DNA from: Candidatus Sumerlaeota bacterium
Lineage (GTDB): Bacteria; Sumerlaeota; Sumerlaeia; JABWBI01
Direction: 5' to 3'
Length of the DNA stretch: 35,133 nt
Assembly: GCA_016928695.1 (NCBI GenBank)
Contig: JAFGKF010000038.1
Location: 1-35,133 of the forward strand
Each line of letters opens with the position of its first letter. The first letter of the stretch is position 1. The position numbers were made by a program, and so were the translations under genes. The notes under the pieces are model-generated. The model searched no databases and was not told the origin of the DNA. It was given only the letters and a program-made list of their open reading frames with translations. Shown here in pieces: positions 14,452 through 24,211 of the stretch.

Positions 14452-17400
14452 TCACTGGGCCCCCAGAGTCAGCCCGAAGGAGAACGTCCCCGACCCCGAG
14501 AGCTCGACCATGTGCGTCAGGGCATGGTTGCGCGGGGAGTTGACCGATCCATCCGTGGCGGCGCCGTTGAGACTGGTGCCGGTGTGCCCCGCGTCGGCAT
14601 AGCCGATCGCCGCACTGCCCCCGCTGGCGTTGGTGAGAGTGAAGACCCCCCCTGCATCCGAGGCGCTCAGATTCGCCTGCCCATTGACGAGCATGTCGAG
14701 CACGTTCGGGCTGAGGCCATTGCGTATATAGAGGGTCGTGATCGCGGGGTCCACGGTGTAGGTCACCTCGAGTGTCGAGGAGCCATCGGCCAGCGTGACG
14801 TCCTTTTGAATCCGTCCATCGCTGGAGGTCAGACGGAAGCCATTGGTGATCGCGGTGACGGTGTGGACGTCGTTGACATACAGATTCGTGTCCGGCCCCG
14901 CGGCCCACCAGTCCTTGAGGCACGAGGTGCGCCCCGCCTCGCCAGAGTCGGCTCCCTCGCGCTCGTCGCTGAAATCGGGATTGGCCAGGGGGCATCCGAT
15001 GACCTGATGGGCGGTGCCCGTGTCGGGGTCCCGCGCAAAGGCGGCGATGAGCCGGCCACCGTCGTTCTCGAGGACGGCGAAGACGCGGCTGTTCGAGAGG
15101 ACAACCTCGGTCTCACCATCGTGGTCCAGATCCGTCTGCTGAGCGTCTGTGGTCTGCCCCGGCGAGGAGACCGCCCACTGCGCGGCGGCCACGGCGATGC
15201 CCACGCGTCGCGCCAGCACGCCGTTGAGCTTCAGTGCCCAGTCGGCGATCTCGTCGTACGTGTTGTCCGGGTTGCCGCTCTCCAGCGGCTCGTCCTCGTC
15301 GTGCCAGGCCGTCTCATAGATCGCGGACGCCCATCCCATCTGCGCGAGCCGGTCGAGATTTCCCGAGCCCAGCCCCGAGAGCGCCGCGCTCAGATCACCA
15401 TAGATGGTCCCGGCGACGCTGACGTGCCCGATCCGGGTGTCGCCCCACGTGCCCAGATCCCGGCGGATGGCGGGATTCCTGTCGTCGAAATCCTCCTCCT
15501 GCCCCGGGGAGCCATAGTACCACGTGTCGTGGTTCCCGTGCGTCGCGTGCATCAGCCAGTCGTAGGTCTGGATCGAGAGCCCCGTGTCCGTGCCGTGGTC
15601 GACGGGCGTCCAGCCGCGCGAGGCGATCTCCTCGAGCGTTGTCATCTCGATCCACTGGTGGTTGGCCAGCCAGCGGACCGTGCGGTTCCAGTTGTCCGGG
15701 TTGTCGTTGCCCGTGCTGAACGAGGTGAACGAGCGCCCCGCGTACGCCTCCCAGTCGTCGAAGGCGAGTACCAGCTGCTCGTCGTCGCTGTCGAGCGCGC
15801 GGTTGATGAAAGCGGTCCGCAGGTCGAAGTTCAGCCCGTCGTCCTGAGGATAGAACTTGTTCCCGTCCGTCTCGTTGTTGATCAGGAAGAGGTTCACGCC
15901 GTTGACGCGGTGGATCCTGTGGCCGTTCGTCTGCGCCTCGCCCAGGCCCCACCACTGCTGGACGTGGCCGTATTGGTCGAGGACCGTGTGGGTGTATCCC
16001 GCCGCCGCGATGTCGGCGAACGTCGAGCCTCGGATCACCCGCTCGGGCACCCACATCACGTGCTGCCCCGGCACGATGGTCTCGCCGTAGATCGCCGCGA
16101 GCATCTCCTCGTTGAGATCGATCGACGTCTGATTCGTCCAGCCCTCGAAGTACGGCATCATGTGCTCGCTGAAGACGCCCGACACCAGCGCCCCCTCCCC
16201 GTTGGCCGCCGAGCCGTCGAGAAACTCCGCGATGCGTGCGTTGAACTCCGGGCCGTCCTGAGGATCCGTGTCCCCGGGGCGATCTGCCCACTGAAGCGAT
16301 GCCGCCAGCGTCGCCGAGACATGGATCGAGGGGGGCGCATGGAAGATCTGGGCGGTGTCCAGCGCGCGGTGATACCCGGTCGGATTGCCGCTCGGCGTCG
16401 TGACGGAGATCGAATAGATCAGATCCTGCAGATTGGCTGAGGTGTTGAGCGACTGGTTGCCGTGCAGGATATAGGCGAAGGGGAGGGGAGTGACCGAGGC
16501 GGTCGAGGGCGTCGCCCCATGGAGAACCCCATCGCCGTACCCGCGGTCGTCATCGACGATCGCGTCGGTCAGGTCGGAGTGATCCGGGATATTTCCCGCG
16601 CCGGTGTGGGTGTGATCGCGCGTTGTGAAGACCTGGAAATTGAGAGGGGAGGAGCCGTCCCACCCCTCGCCGGTCAGCACGCTGCGCGCGATGCCGAACT
16701 CCACCGAGTCGAGATCGGCGCGGAAGCTCGCCCCTCGGAAGAGACTGGGCGAGATCGAGCTGTTCGAGAGAACGGTGAAGCCGCTGTCGTAGATCGTCCA
16801 GGCGTCGGTCTGGTAGAGCGCGACACAAACCTCCCAGAGGGTGTCCGCCTGGCAGTCGGTGTAGTCGGGAAGCCAGACCTGGCCCATGCCGGGCGAGCCG
16901 AGATCGATCGCGACGTAGATGTCGAGTGATCCCTGCTCTGCGTTTTCCGCGAGGTCGCAGAGGTCGACACGGAAAAAGACGCTGTCCCCCGCCGGATCGT
17001 CGCGGTGGTAAAACGCGATGATGTCGCGCGAGCGGTCCTGGCCGTCGCTGAACTCATACACGTCGAAGGGCTCGTCGAGCGCGCGCACGTCATCACTCGT
17101 CCAGTCCTGGAACTGCTCATACCAGTCCTGACCCGCGGTCGTGCCGATCAGGGGGCCGGCGCCGATGGTGATGTCGGGCTGAGACGGCTGCGCGCTGATC
17201 GTCAGCGTGACATCGACGCTCTGCGGCGAGTTGTCCGCATTGCCCGACACGTCGATCCGTGCCCCATACGTGCCCTCAGAGAGCCCGGTCGCGGAGTATT
17301 GCACCGTGATCGTGTCCGCCTCTCCGGTCGAGGAGCCCGAGGGCGGCGAGACGCTCAGCCACGAGGTGCCATCGCCTGTGTCCATCGCCGCGACACTGTA

Positions 17401-20400
17401 GTCCAGCGTCCCTGTCCCCGAGTTGGTGACGGTGAACGAGTCGTTCGAGGGGCTGTTCCCCTCGGTTGCACTGGGCGTGAGAGTGGATGTGCTCAGCGAG
17501 ATCATTGGCTCGTCACCCGCCGCCGGATCGATCGTCAGCGTGACGTCGATCGTCTGCGGCGAGTTGGCCGCATTGCCTGAGACCCGGATCGTCGCCCCGT
17601 GGGTGCCCACGGGCAGTGTGTCAGAGTGGAATCTCACCGTGATGGTGTCCGCTTCGCCCGTGGAGGCGCCGCTGTCCGGTGCCACCGAGAGCCAGCCGGA
17701 GACGGGGTTCTCCATGAGATGCACCATGTCCGCGATGTCGACGACATCGTCACCGTTGGCATTCATACCCGTGCTGTCCGCGGTGAGCCCGAGCAGGTGG
17801 TCGCGGATGTCCGCCCAGACGAGGTCCCCGTCATGAGTGATCGACAAGGTGTAGGTCAGCGTCCCGCCTCCGCTGTTGCTCACCGTGAACTCGGTTTCAG
17901 CTGCGTCCGTGCCCTCGGTGGCGCTGGCCGTGATGCTGGCGGTGCTCAGCGAGATCGCGGGGTCATCGGGGGCCTGCGTGGTCGAGAAGTGCCAGTCGGC
18001 GGTGTCGTTGTTGTCCCAGGTGCCCGATGAGCCGGTGGGCTCGTCGTTGAAGGCGTAATCCAGCTGGGTGGCGTTCGCGGGGACAGTGTAGGGGAACGTC
18101 CAGATGTCGTTGCTCCCCCCGCCCATCGCCTCGTGCTGGACATTGGTCCAGTCGTTGATCCCGTGATGGATGTAGACCTGCGAGGCCCCCTGAAGAGGAC
18201 GACCATTGGCATAATAGGTCACCGTCACCGGCTGCCCCACGACGGATGGATCGGGGGAGACGCCGACAGTCTCCTCGGGCACGTCGGGGACCACGGTGTA
18301 ATTCCAATGATCCCCGTTGTTGTCGTCCTCGGTTCCCAAACCATCCTTGAACTTGAGGTGCATGGTCACCGCCAGGAGAGGCACGGGCACCGTGACCTCC
18401 CACAGAGAGCTCCCGCTGTTGAACACCATCGGATAGTCGGGTGGGCTGGCGTCGAGCGGATCCGGGCTGAACTCGGTGAAGGAGACCTCGGCGATGATCT
18501 GCGCAGCCTCCGCCAGAGGCCCCTGCCCGGGATCGTAGGTGATCAGAACATCCTGGTCGATGACAGGCGGATCCGGATCGACTGTCGGCGTCCCCGTCGG
18601 TGGAGGCGAGACCGACCAGTTCCAATTCGACCCGTTGCGGTCGTCGACGGTCGAGCCCCCATCGTTGAGGGAGACGCTCATCGAAGTCGCCGCCGCATCG
18701 ACGGTGAAGGTCACCTCCCATCGGTTCTCCCCCGAGTTGAAGGTCATCAGCGGATCGGGGGAGACCACGATCGCGCCGCCGTTGAAGGTGACGTGGGCAT
18801 AGACCGAGGTGGCACCGCCGAGAGGACCGTCGCCCACGCTGTAGAGAAGTGTGGCGTCCAGGGTGGCCACCGGGGGATTGGGGATGATCAGCGCTGTGCC
18901 CGTGGGGGAGACAGGCTCCGAGATCGTGAAATGCCAGTCGCTCCCGCCGTTGTTGTCCCACGACCCCGCGTTGTTGTGGAACACGCAGTCGAACGCTGAG
19001 CGGTTTGCGGGCATCGGAATCGTGATCTCCCATTTGCCCTCGCCCGCGTTGAACGTCATCTCGGCGTCGGTGATCGTGCCCGACTCCCAGTTGTCGAAGC
19101 CGCAGTGGATCCAGATCGGCGACTGCCCCTCGATCGGTCCTCCCTCATCCTCGTAGAGAATCGTCCCGTCCTGCCCCTTGGCCAGCGGATTGGGCACCGT
19201 CTGGACACGACCGCCGGGCGTCGAGCCCGAGCCGTCTCCGATCCACACGTGCTGAATCGGAGTGCGGGTCACGTTCCCGCGCGTGTCGACCACCTCAACA
19301 TAATAATCGATCAGGCTCTCGGTGTGGGCGGGGACCGTCGCGGAGAAGTGCTCCGAGATGTGCGCCGGGAGCTCGAAGTAGTCGAGCCCGCCCCAGCTGT
19401 AGGGGTTGTCGGCCGCGAAGGTGTGACCGCTCATCGCGATCGATTGCCAGGCGCCGACCTCTGTGCCGTCGGGCGGTGCGTAGAGCTCGTTGTGGATCGA
19501 ATCGATCGGGTTCACCCCGTCGGCATCGAGGCGATAGAGCAGCGTCGCGCTCTGGATCCCGCTCACGTCGTACGCGAAGGTCCAGACGACGAACGAGCCG
19601 TCGTTGATGAACTGCTGATAACCGTACTGCGCCCCGAACGAGACGGCCCCGGGGTTGTGCGGCTGTCGCTGAGGAATCATCACCGTTGGATTCGTCGTGT
19701 CCTCGCTGGGCAGCATCGACGCGAGGATCGGGTCCACGTGCTCGAACGCCTCGTTGCACCCGACCGTCCCCTTGACCTCCATGTCGAGCGGGTTGCCGTA
19801 GTAGACGTTGCCCGAGTCCATTGAGGCCAAGTGATAGGCCCAGGCCCGCTCGACCGCGGTCGCGCCCGCCCCCGACTCGAGCACGTGGCTGATCCGCGTC
19901 GTGGCCGGGCCACCCGCGAGATCCTCCGCCGTCCGGATCCGATTCTCCGCCGCCGTGAAGATCGCGCACTCCCGCGCCTTGTAGTGCCAGCCATTGATCG
20001 GGTCGATCTGGCCGCTCTCCGTGATCAGGGGGTAGAGCCAGTTGATGAAGATCGGGGAGCCGAAGTCCGAGTCGGCGTTCACCCACCCGCCGTCCTCCAC
20101 GTGCACGATGTCGTCGATGGGCACGGGGTGATCGGCCAGGTACTGATTCACCGTCGACGGAGAGTAGCCCCTGCCGGCGCAGTCGTTCGAGAAGTTTTGC
20201 ACCGCCTCCATGTAGTAGGAGTACCCGCCGCCCCAGGCGTTGTCGCCGTCGTGGGCGAGAACGACGAGCATCGGACGCGCGGGGTTGTTGCCCCCCGCGA
20301 TGCCGTCGAGCGCGTTCGCCCCGATTGAGCCATAGCCATCATCCCACGAGATCGCCTGCGCCGTCGGGACCACGATGATCGAGTCGATCGCCCCCGTCTC

Positions 20401-21264
20401 GGGGTCGACATATTGGGCACGGTGCGGCGTGTACGCGAAGGGGTAGGCATTCGCCGGCGAGCAGCCCCGGTCGATGTGGTCGCGCCAATAGTTCACCCCA
20501 TTGGGATTGATCTGGTCGGCGAGATTCGGCGGGTCGCAGTTGACGCCCCCCGAGCCCAGCACCAGCGGGAAGTCGGGGCAGGCGCGCGAAAGGTGCTCGT
20601 TCGAGATGAACGACCACTCGATGCCCAGGTCCGCCAGGACCGGGATCAGACGCTCGGTGAAACAGGTCTCCGTCGGGAAGAAGCCGCGGGCCGTGCCTGG
20701 CGTGATCCCCCAGATGTCCTCCATCATCTCCTGGTGCAGCCGGATCTGAAGCCACTGCGTGCGCTCGCTGAGGAAGGGCAGCATCGCGTGGTGGTGCGCG
20801 AAGTTGACGATGTCCGCGCGGGAATGGCCCCCCGAGGTGGTCCACCCCCTCGCCTCGTTGATCGAGGCGCTCCAAGAGCCCGAGTAGCCCAGCTGGCCCG
20901 CCAGCCCGAGACTCCGCACGTTCTCCATCAGTGCGCCGGAGTAATTGATCTGCGCCCCGGCGTCGCTCAGATGCCTGATGGTGTTGATCGAGTCGCGCGT
21001 CCGCCACTGATAGGCCGCCACGCGATCATCCTTCCCAAAGATCTCACGGAGGTTGTTCTCAGGATGGGCCGCGCCCCCGTCCGTCTGCTGGATCGACCCC
21101 CAGGCCACCTCGTAGCGGTCCGCCCCCCCATTGCGATCCTGATCCGGCCAGTAGATGGGCTGATGCAGGTGCCAGAGGTAAGTCGTGTGGATTGAATCAC
21201 TGGCGTGTAGCTGGGGGATGAGGAGGGCCCAGAGAAGCCCCAGAGTCGCGACGCGTCGGCTCAT
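14452..21264 (-). CDS. Giant secreted protein with two GH57 domains and four CBM25-like modules
   Basis: A 2270-residue exported protein. Signal peptide about 1-21. First GH57 (alpha-amylase/glucanotransferase type) domain about 25-640: 'HLHQP' (32-36), 'GFFPTETCF' with Glu199 at the nucleophile position, and 'LAHDGDNAWGGG' near 335 with the acid-base region. Four beta-sandwich modules at about 683, 785, 890 and 991 resemble CBM25/26 starch-binding modules (e.g. 'WDNNGGSDWHF', 'WDNNDTADWHF'). Two BACON/Ig-like domains follow (about 1100-1365), the first with a dockerin-like insert (about 1158-1186). A DOMON-like beta domain lies at about 1372-1592, then a second GH57 domain, about 1595-1990, with 'MWVPE' (Glu1741) and 'AFDDWEAYAG' near 1833, and a C-terminal beta-sandwich. 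It probably degrades starch-like alpha-glucans outside the cell. ATG 21264 starts the signal; a strong promoter lies upstream. Confidence 0.85.
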   Translation of the reverse strand: MSRRVATLGLLWALLIPQLHASDSIHTTYLWHLHQPIYWPDQDRNGGADRYEVAWGSIQQTDGGAAHPENNLREIFGKDDRVAAYQWRTRDSINTIRHLSDAGAQINYSGALMENVRSLGLAGQLGYSGSWSASINEARGWTTSGGHSRADIVNFAHHHAMLPFLSERTQWLQIRLHQEMMEDIWGITPGTARGFFPTETCFTERLIPVLADLGIEWSFISNEHLSRACPDFPLVLGSGGVNCDPPNLADQINPNGVNYWRDHIDRGCSPANAYPFAYTPHRAQYVDPETGAIDSIIVVPTAQAISWDDGYGSIGANALDGIAGGNNPARPMLVVLAHDGDNAWGGGYSYYMEAVQNFSNDCAGRGYSPSTVNQYLADHPVPIDDIVHVEDGGWVNADSDFGSPIFINWLYPLITESGQIDPINGWHYKARECAIFTAAENRIRTAEDLAGGPATTRISHVLESGAGATAVERAWAYHLASMDSGNVYYGNPLDMEVKGTVGCNEAFEHVDPILASMLPSEDTTNPTVMIPQRQPHNPGAVSFGAQYGYQQFINDGSFVVWTFAYDVSGIQSATLLYRLDADGVNPIDSIHNELYAPPDGTEVGAWQSIAMSGHTFAADNPYSWGGLDYFELPAHISEHFSATVPAHTESLIDYYVEVVDTRGNVTRTPIQHVWIGDGSGSTPGGRVQTVPNPLAKGQDGTILYEDEGGPIEGQSPIWIHCGFDNWESGTITDAEMTFNAGEGKWEITIPMPANRSAFDCVFHNNAGSWDNNGGSDWHFTISEPVSPTGTALIIPNPPVATLDATLLYSVGDGPLGGATSVYAHVTFNGGAIVVSPDPLMTFNSGENRWEVTFTVDAAATSMSVSLNDGGSTVDDRNGSNWNWSVSPPPTGTPTVDPDPPVIDQDVLITYDPGQGPLAEAAQIIAEVSFTEFSPDPLDASPPDYPMVFNSGSSLWEVTVPVPLLAVTMHLKFKDGLGTEDDNNGDHWNYTVVPDVPEETVGVSPDPSVVGQPVTVTYYANGRPLQGASQVYIHHGINDWTNVQHEAMGGGSNDIWTFPYTVPANATQLDYAFNDEPTGSSGTWDNNDTADWHFSTTQAPDDPAISLSTASITASATEGTDAAETEFTVSNSGGGTLTYTLSITHDGDLVWADIRDHLLGLTADSTGMNANGDDVVDIADMVHLMENPVSGWLSVAPDSGASTGEADTITVRFHSDTLPVGTHGATIRVSGNAANSPQTIDVTLTIDPAAGDEPMISLSTSTLTPSATEGNSPSNDSFTVTNSGTGTLDYSVAAMDTGDGTSWLSVSPPSGSSTGEADTITVQYSATGLSEGTYGARIDVSGNADNSPQSVDVTLTISAQPSQPDITIGAGPLIGTTAGQDWYEQFQDWTSDDVRALDEPFDVYEFSDGQDRSRDIIAFYHRDDPAGDSVFFRVDLCDLAENAEQGSLDIYVAIDLGSPGMGQVWLPDYTDCQADTLWEVCVALYQTDAWTIYDSGFTVLSNSSISPSLFRGASFRADLDSVEFGIARSVLTGEGWDGSSPLNFQVFTTRDHTHTGAGNIPDHSDLTDAIVDDDRGYGDGVLHGATPSTASVTPLPFAYILHGNQSLNTSANLQDLIYSISVTTPSGNPTGYHRALDTAQIFHAPPSIHVSATLAASLQWADRPGDTDPQDGPEFNARIAEFLDGSAANGEGALVSGVFSEHMMPYFEGWTNQTSIDLNEEMLAAIYGETIVPGQHVMWVPERVIRGSTFADIAAAGYTHTVLDQYGHVQQWWGLGEAQTNGHRIHRVNGVNLFLINNETDGNKFYPQDDGLNFDLRTAFINRALDSDDEQLVLAFDDWEAYAGRSFTSFSTGNDNPDNWNRTVRWLANHQWIEMTTLEEIASRGWTPVDHGTDTGLSIQTYDWLMHATHGNHDTWYYGSPGQEEDFDDRNPAIRRDLGTWGDTRIGHVSVAGTIYGDLSAALSGLGSGNLDRLAQMGWASAIYETAWHDEDEPLESGNPDNTYDEIADWALKLNGVLARRVGIAVAAAQWAVSSPGQTTDAQQTDLDHDGETEVVLSNSRVFAVLENDGGRLIAAFARDPDTGTAHQVIGCPLANPDFSDEREGADSGEAGRTSCLKDWWAAGPDTNLYVNDVHTVTAITNGFRLTSSDGRIQKDVTLADGSSTLEVTYTVDPAITTLYIRNGLSPNVLDMLVNGQANLSASDAGGVFTLTNASGGSAAIGYADAGHTGTSLNGAATDGSVNSPRNHALTHMVELSGSGTFSFGLTLGAQ

Positions 21265-21334
21265 GGATAACGCACACCTCGGAAGCTGAAACCAGGCAGG
21301 GGATTCTGCCTGCAGGGGGATCGAAACCCCGTTA

Positions 21335-21363
21335 TTTATATCGGTCCAAATGCCCATGGTCAA
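21335..21363 (-). promoter_or_regulatory. Sigma70-type promoter for the GH57 gene
   Basis: On the minus strand: -35 TTGACC (21363-21358), a 17-base spacer, -10 TATAAA (21340-21335). A transcript would start near 21328 and give a leader of about 65 bases before ATG 21264. It stands out as an AT-rich stretch in very GC-rich DNA. Confidence 0.6.
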
Positions 21364-21479
21364 GCTGGGTTTTATCGTCCCTTGGGGGAAGTGCTGCCCC
21401 TCTGTGAGATTTCTTTTCCTTGGCCGAGCCCGGCGGCTGTGCTTAGCCTCTGGGCCACTCTCAGACGCCCGAGGATCTC

Positions 21480-22382
21480 ATGATTCGATTTTTCGCTCTC
21501 TCACTGATCTTCCTGTCGATGACCCCCGCGCTCACGGCCCAGGGTCAGCCGCTCACCCTCCACGCCGCGGACAGCGGTGGTCACATCAGCCTCGGTGGGG
21601 TTGCGATGGAATCAGCCTGGGAGACGGCGACGCCGCTCGTCGTCCCCGTCGCGACAGACGTCATCCATCACCCCCCGCTCGAGGTCTCGATCCGCGCCAT
21701 TGTGGACCGCTCGAGTCTGTGCCTGCGCATCGAGTGGCCCGATGCGAGTGAGGACGCCGACTGCTGGCTGTGGACCCGCGCCGAGAATGGCTGGGAGAGA
21801 TCCGGTGATCGCGACGATGGCCTGCAGATCGTCATCGATTCCCCTGAGGGCCTGAGAGATCAGTGGAACTGGTGGGCGCAGCGGACCGATGCCGTGGGTG
21901 TGGCACAGGACATGGTGGTCTCTGGGGAGGGCGAGGCGGTCTCCGATCCGGGGCAAGTCACCTGGCGGGCCAACGCCATCCCCGATCACAACGCCCCCGC
22001 CGAGGTCTGGGTCGCCGACGAGGCCGAGGGACCACCGACGCCCTATCAGGGGGGCTGGATCTCACGCTCGGCTGATCACCTGTTCGAGGGGCACACCGAG
22101 CCGCTGGGCGAGATCAACCCCTGGACCGGCGAGACCTGGGCCGAGGGCGACACCGTCCCCGGGGTGATCAACATCTTCCCGACCGACAGCCAGAGTGATG
22201 TGGAGACCGTCGGCACATGGCACGACGGCCACTGGATTCTCGAGATGCGCCGCGAGCTCGACACGGGTGATCCCGAGCACGACATCGCCCTGCGAAGCGG
22301 TGAGAGTTTCCCCGTGACCCTGACCTTCCGCGGATCGGAGCCGGAGATCGCCCCGATCACGCTGCAGCTCACGCTGAACTGA
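21480..22382 (+). CDS. Secreted ethylbenzene-dehydrogenase-related (EB_dh-like) heme-domain protein
   Basis: A 300-residue protein with a Sec signal (about 1-21, ending 'LTAQG'). Residues about 40-295 have the layout of the EB_dh family (gamma subunit of DMSO-reductase-type dehydrogenases and related cytochrome-like domains): 'LEVSIRAIVDRSSLCLRIEW', 'DGLQIVID', 'WWAQRTDAVG', 'DGHWILEMRRELDTGDPEHD', and a final beta-strand. Such domains bind heme b and shuttle electrons. No molybdoenzyme or Fe-S partner is in the window, so the partner is unknown. GAGG at 21471 lies 5 bases before the ATG. It faces the dpp-type permease gene tail to tail with only three bases between stops (22383-22385). Family assignment by pattern is moderate. 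Confidence 0.65.
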   Translation: MIRFFALSLIFLSMTPALTAQGQPLTLHAADSGGHISLGGVAMESAWETATPLVVPVATDVIHHPPLEVSIRAIVDRSSLCLRIEWPDASEDADCWLWTRAENGWERSGDRDDGLQIVIDSPEGLRDQWNWWAQRTDAVGVAQDMVVSGEGEAVSDPGQVTWRANAIPDHNAPAEVWVADEAEGPPTPYQGGWISRSADHLFEGHTEPLGEINPWTGETWAEGDTVPGVINIFPTDSQSDVETVGTWHDGHWILEMRRELDTGDPEHDIALRSGESFPVTLTFRGSEPEIAPITLQLTLN

Positions 22383-22385
22383 CCC

Positions 22386-23267
22386 TCACTCCGCCCCGCC
22401 CTGGGCGCCCATGACCTTGCGCAGGCGCGGGTCGAGCAGATCGCGCAGTCCGTCACCGAGGAAGTTGAATCCCATCACGGTGATCAGGATCGCCATGCCC
22501 GGCGCCAGGATGTGCCAGGGGTGGAAGAGCATGTGCTCGCGGAGGTTCGACAGCATCTTGCCCCACGTCGGCAGGGGGTCCTGCGCTCCGATGCCGAGGT
22601 AGCTGAGCCCCGCCTCGGCCATGATCGCCGTCGAGATGCGCAGCGTGCCGTAGACCAGCAGCGTTCCGATCAGGTTGGGGAAGATGTGGACCACCATGAT
22701 CCGGATATTGCCTGCGCCGGCGACCACTGCCGACTCCACAAAGGTCATCTCGCGGATCGAGAGCACCGAGCCTCGGACGATGCGCGTGTAGCTCGGCACG
22801 CTGGCGATGCCCAGCGCGAGGATGGCATTGCGGAGCGAGGGGCCGAGGAAGCCCGCCACGGCGATGGCGAGCAGGAAGAAGGGGAAGGCGAGAAAGATGT
22901 CGACGATCCGCATGATCAGGCTGTCCACCCACCCGCCGAAGTGGCCCGAGACGAGCCCGAGCATCGTTCCCATCGTCATTCCGATGGCGACAACCGTGAT
23001 CCCCACCAGGAGCGAGATCCGCGATCCATAGAGAAGACGCAGAAGCACATCGCGCCCCAGCTCATCGCATCCGAGCCAGTGGCTCACCGAGGGTCCCGCG
23101 AGCCGCTGGGTGCGGTCCTGCGACACAACGACGTCGTAGGGGGCGATGACGAACGACGCGAGCGCGGCGAGCAGCAGGATGACGACGATGGTGAGTCCGA
23201 CCATCGCCAAGCGGTTGCGACGGAAGTCGCGCCAGAAGGCGGCCAGCGGGCTCTGACGCTCGCTCAC
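22386..23267 (-). CDS. Oligopeptide/dipeptide ABC importer permease, DppC/OppC type
   Basis: A 293-residue inner-membrane permease. 'SPLAAFWRDFRRNRLAMVGL' at the N-terminus, 'HWLGCDELGRDVLLRLLYGSR' (residues about 63-84; given here in two overlapping parts), 'DIFLAFPFFLLAIAVAGFLG', and the 'FVESAVVAGAGN' EAA-type loop and 'EAGLSYLGIGAQDPLPTWG' near the C-terminus are typical of DppC/OppC. It imports peptides or nickel-like substrates together with a DppB partner. Its ATG overlaps the stop of the dppB-like gene by four bases (23264-23267), so the two are coupled. No peptide-binding protein or ATPase is in the window. Confidence 0.9.
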   Translation of the reverse strand: MSERQSPLAAFWRDFRRNRLAMVGLTIVVILLLAALASFVIAPYDVVVSQDRTQRLAGPSVSHWLGCDELGRDVLLRLLYGSRISLLVGITVVAIGMTMGTMLGLVSGHFGGWVDSLIMRIVDIFLAFPFFLLAIAVAGFLGPSLRNAILALGIASVPSYTRIVRGSVLSIREMTFVESAVVAGAGNIRIMVVHIFPNLIGTLLVYGTLRISTAIMAEAGLSYLGIGAQDPLPTWGKMLSNLREHMLFHPWHILAPGMAILITVMGFNFLGDGLRDLLDPRLRKVMGAQGGAE

Positions 23268-24211
23268 TGACGCCTCCCCTCCACGCGGATGCGGGGGTCG
23301 AGCATCATGTAGGTGATGTCGACGAGGAGATTCGCCGCGACGAAGACGAACGCCAGCAGCAGCACGATCCCCTGAACGATGGGGGCGTCGCGCGCGAGGA
23401 TGGCGCGGACCATCTCACTGCCGATGCCGGGGTAGTTGAAGACCGTCTCGGTGATCACGGCCCCGCCCAGCAGAGCGCCGAGGCTCATGCCGGTGATCGT
23501 GACGAAGGGGATCAGGGCATTCTTGAGCGCGTGCTTGAAGATGATGCTCCGGCGCGTCAGCCCCTTTGCCTCCGCCGTGCGGATGTAGTCCGAGCTCAGA
23601 ACCTCGAGCATCGAGGAGCGCAGGATGCGGCTGAGGAACGCCCAGGTGCCCGTCCCGAGCACGAAGCCGGGCATCACCATGTGCCAGATCCGATCGAATC
23701 CCGGCTCACCCCGCCCCGAGATGGGAAACCAGATCAGGTGATGGCCGAAGATGATGATCATCTCCAGCCCCATCCAGAAGCCCGGCATCGCCAGGAAGAT
23801 GAAGGTCACCGTCCGCGCGCTGTGATCGACGAAGGTGTTCGCCTTGACGGCCGACACAATGCCGACGATCGCCCCCAGAAGCGTGGCGAAGAACATGGCC
23901 ACGATCGTGAGCTCCGCCGTCGCGGGCCAGTGCTCAGCGATGATCTCGGTCACCGGCCGCTTGCTGCTGATCGATCGGCCGAGATCCAGATGCGCAATGT
24001 CCCAGAGCCAGATCCCGTACTGGACGAAGAAGGGGCGGTCGAGCCCGAGCTCCGCGCGCAGCTCGATGATGTCCTCCTGCGAGGCCTCGGGGCCGAGCAT
24101 CGCCCGCGCCGGATCGCCGGGCATGATGTGCAGCAGACCGAAGACGAGAAACGTGACCCCGAGCATGATCGGGACCAGGGCCACCAGACGATTGGCTGCC
24201 ACACGCCACAT
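23264..24211 (-). CDS. Oligopeptide/dipeptide ABC importer permease, DppB/OppB type
   Basis: A 315-residue inner-membrane permease. The N-terminal 'RLVALVPIMLGVTFLVFGLL', the 'HIMPGDPARAMLGPEAS' loop, 'RTAEAKGLTRRSIIFKHALK' EAA-type loop, and 'VITETVFNYPGIGSEMVRAI' are all DppB/OppB signatures. The start is uncertain: ATG 24211 gives the usual length, and a clear ribosome-binding site is lacking. A GTG two codons upstream would be possible. It is divergent from the fused sugar importer gene at 24320, and the 108-base gap must hold promoters for both. It pairs with the following permease gene. Confidence 0.9.
   Translation of the reverse strand: MWRVAANRLVALVPIMLGVTFLVFGLLHIMPGDPARAMLGPEASQEDIIELRAELGLDRPFFVQYGIWLWDIAHLDLGRSISSKRPVTEIIAEHWPATAELTIVAMFFATLLGAIVGIVSAVKANTFVDHSARTVTFIFLAMPGFWMGLEMIIIFGHHLIWFPISGRGEPGFDRIWHMVMPGFVLGTGTWAFLSRILRSSMLEVLSSDYIRTAEAKGLTRRSIIFKHALKNALIPFVTITGMSLGALLGGAVITETVFNYPGIGSEMVRAILARDAPIVQGIVLLLAFVFVAANLLVDITYMMLDPRIRVEGRRQ

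Noticed and set aside
14446-16440. 664-residue plus-strand open frame opposite the GH57 gene
   Set aside because: No domain and Arg/Val/Asp-rich composition; opposite the second GH57 domain.
17705-17790. Full dockerin domain indicating a cellulosome
   Set aside because: Only one half-motif is present, inside an Ig-like domain, and no cohesin is seen.
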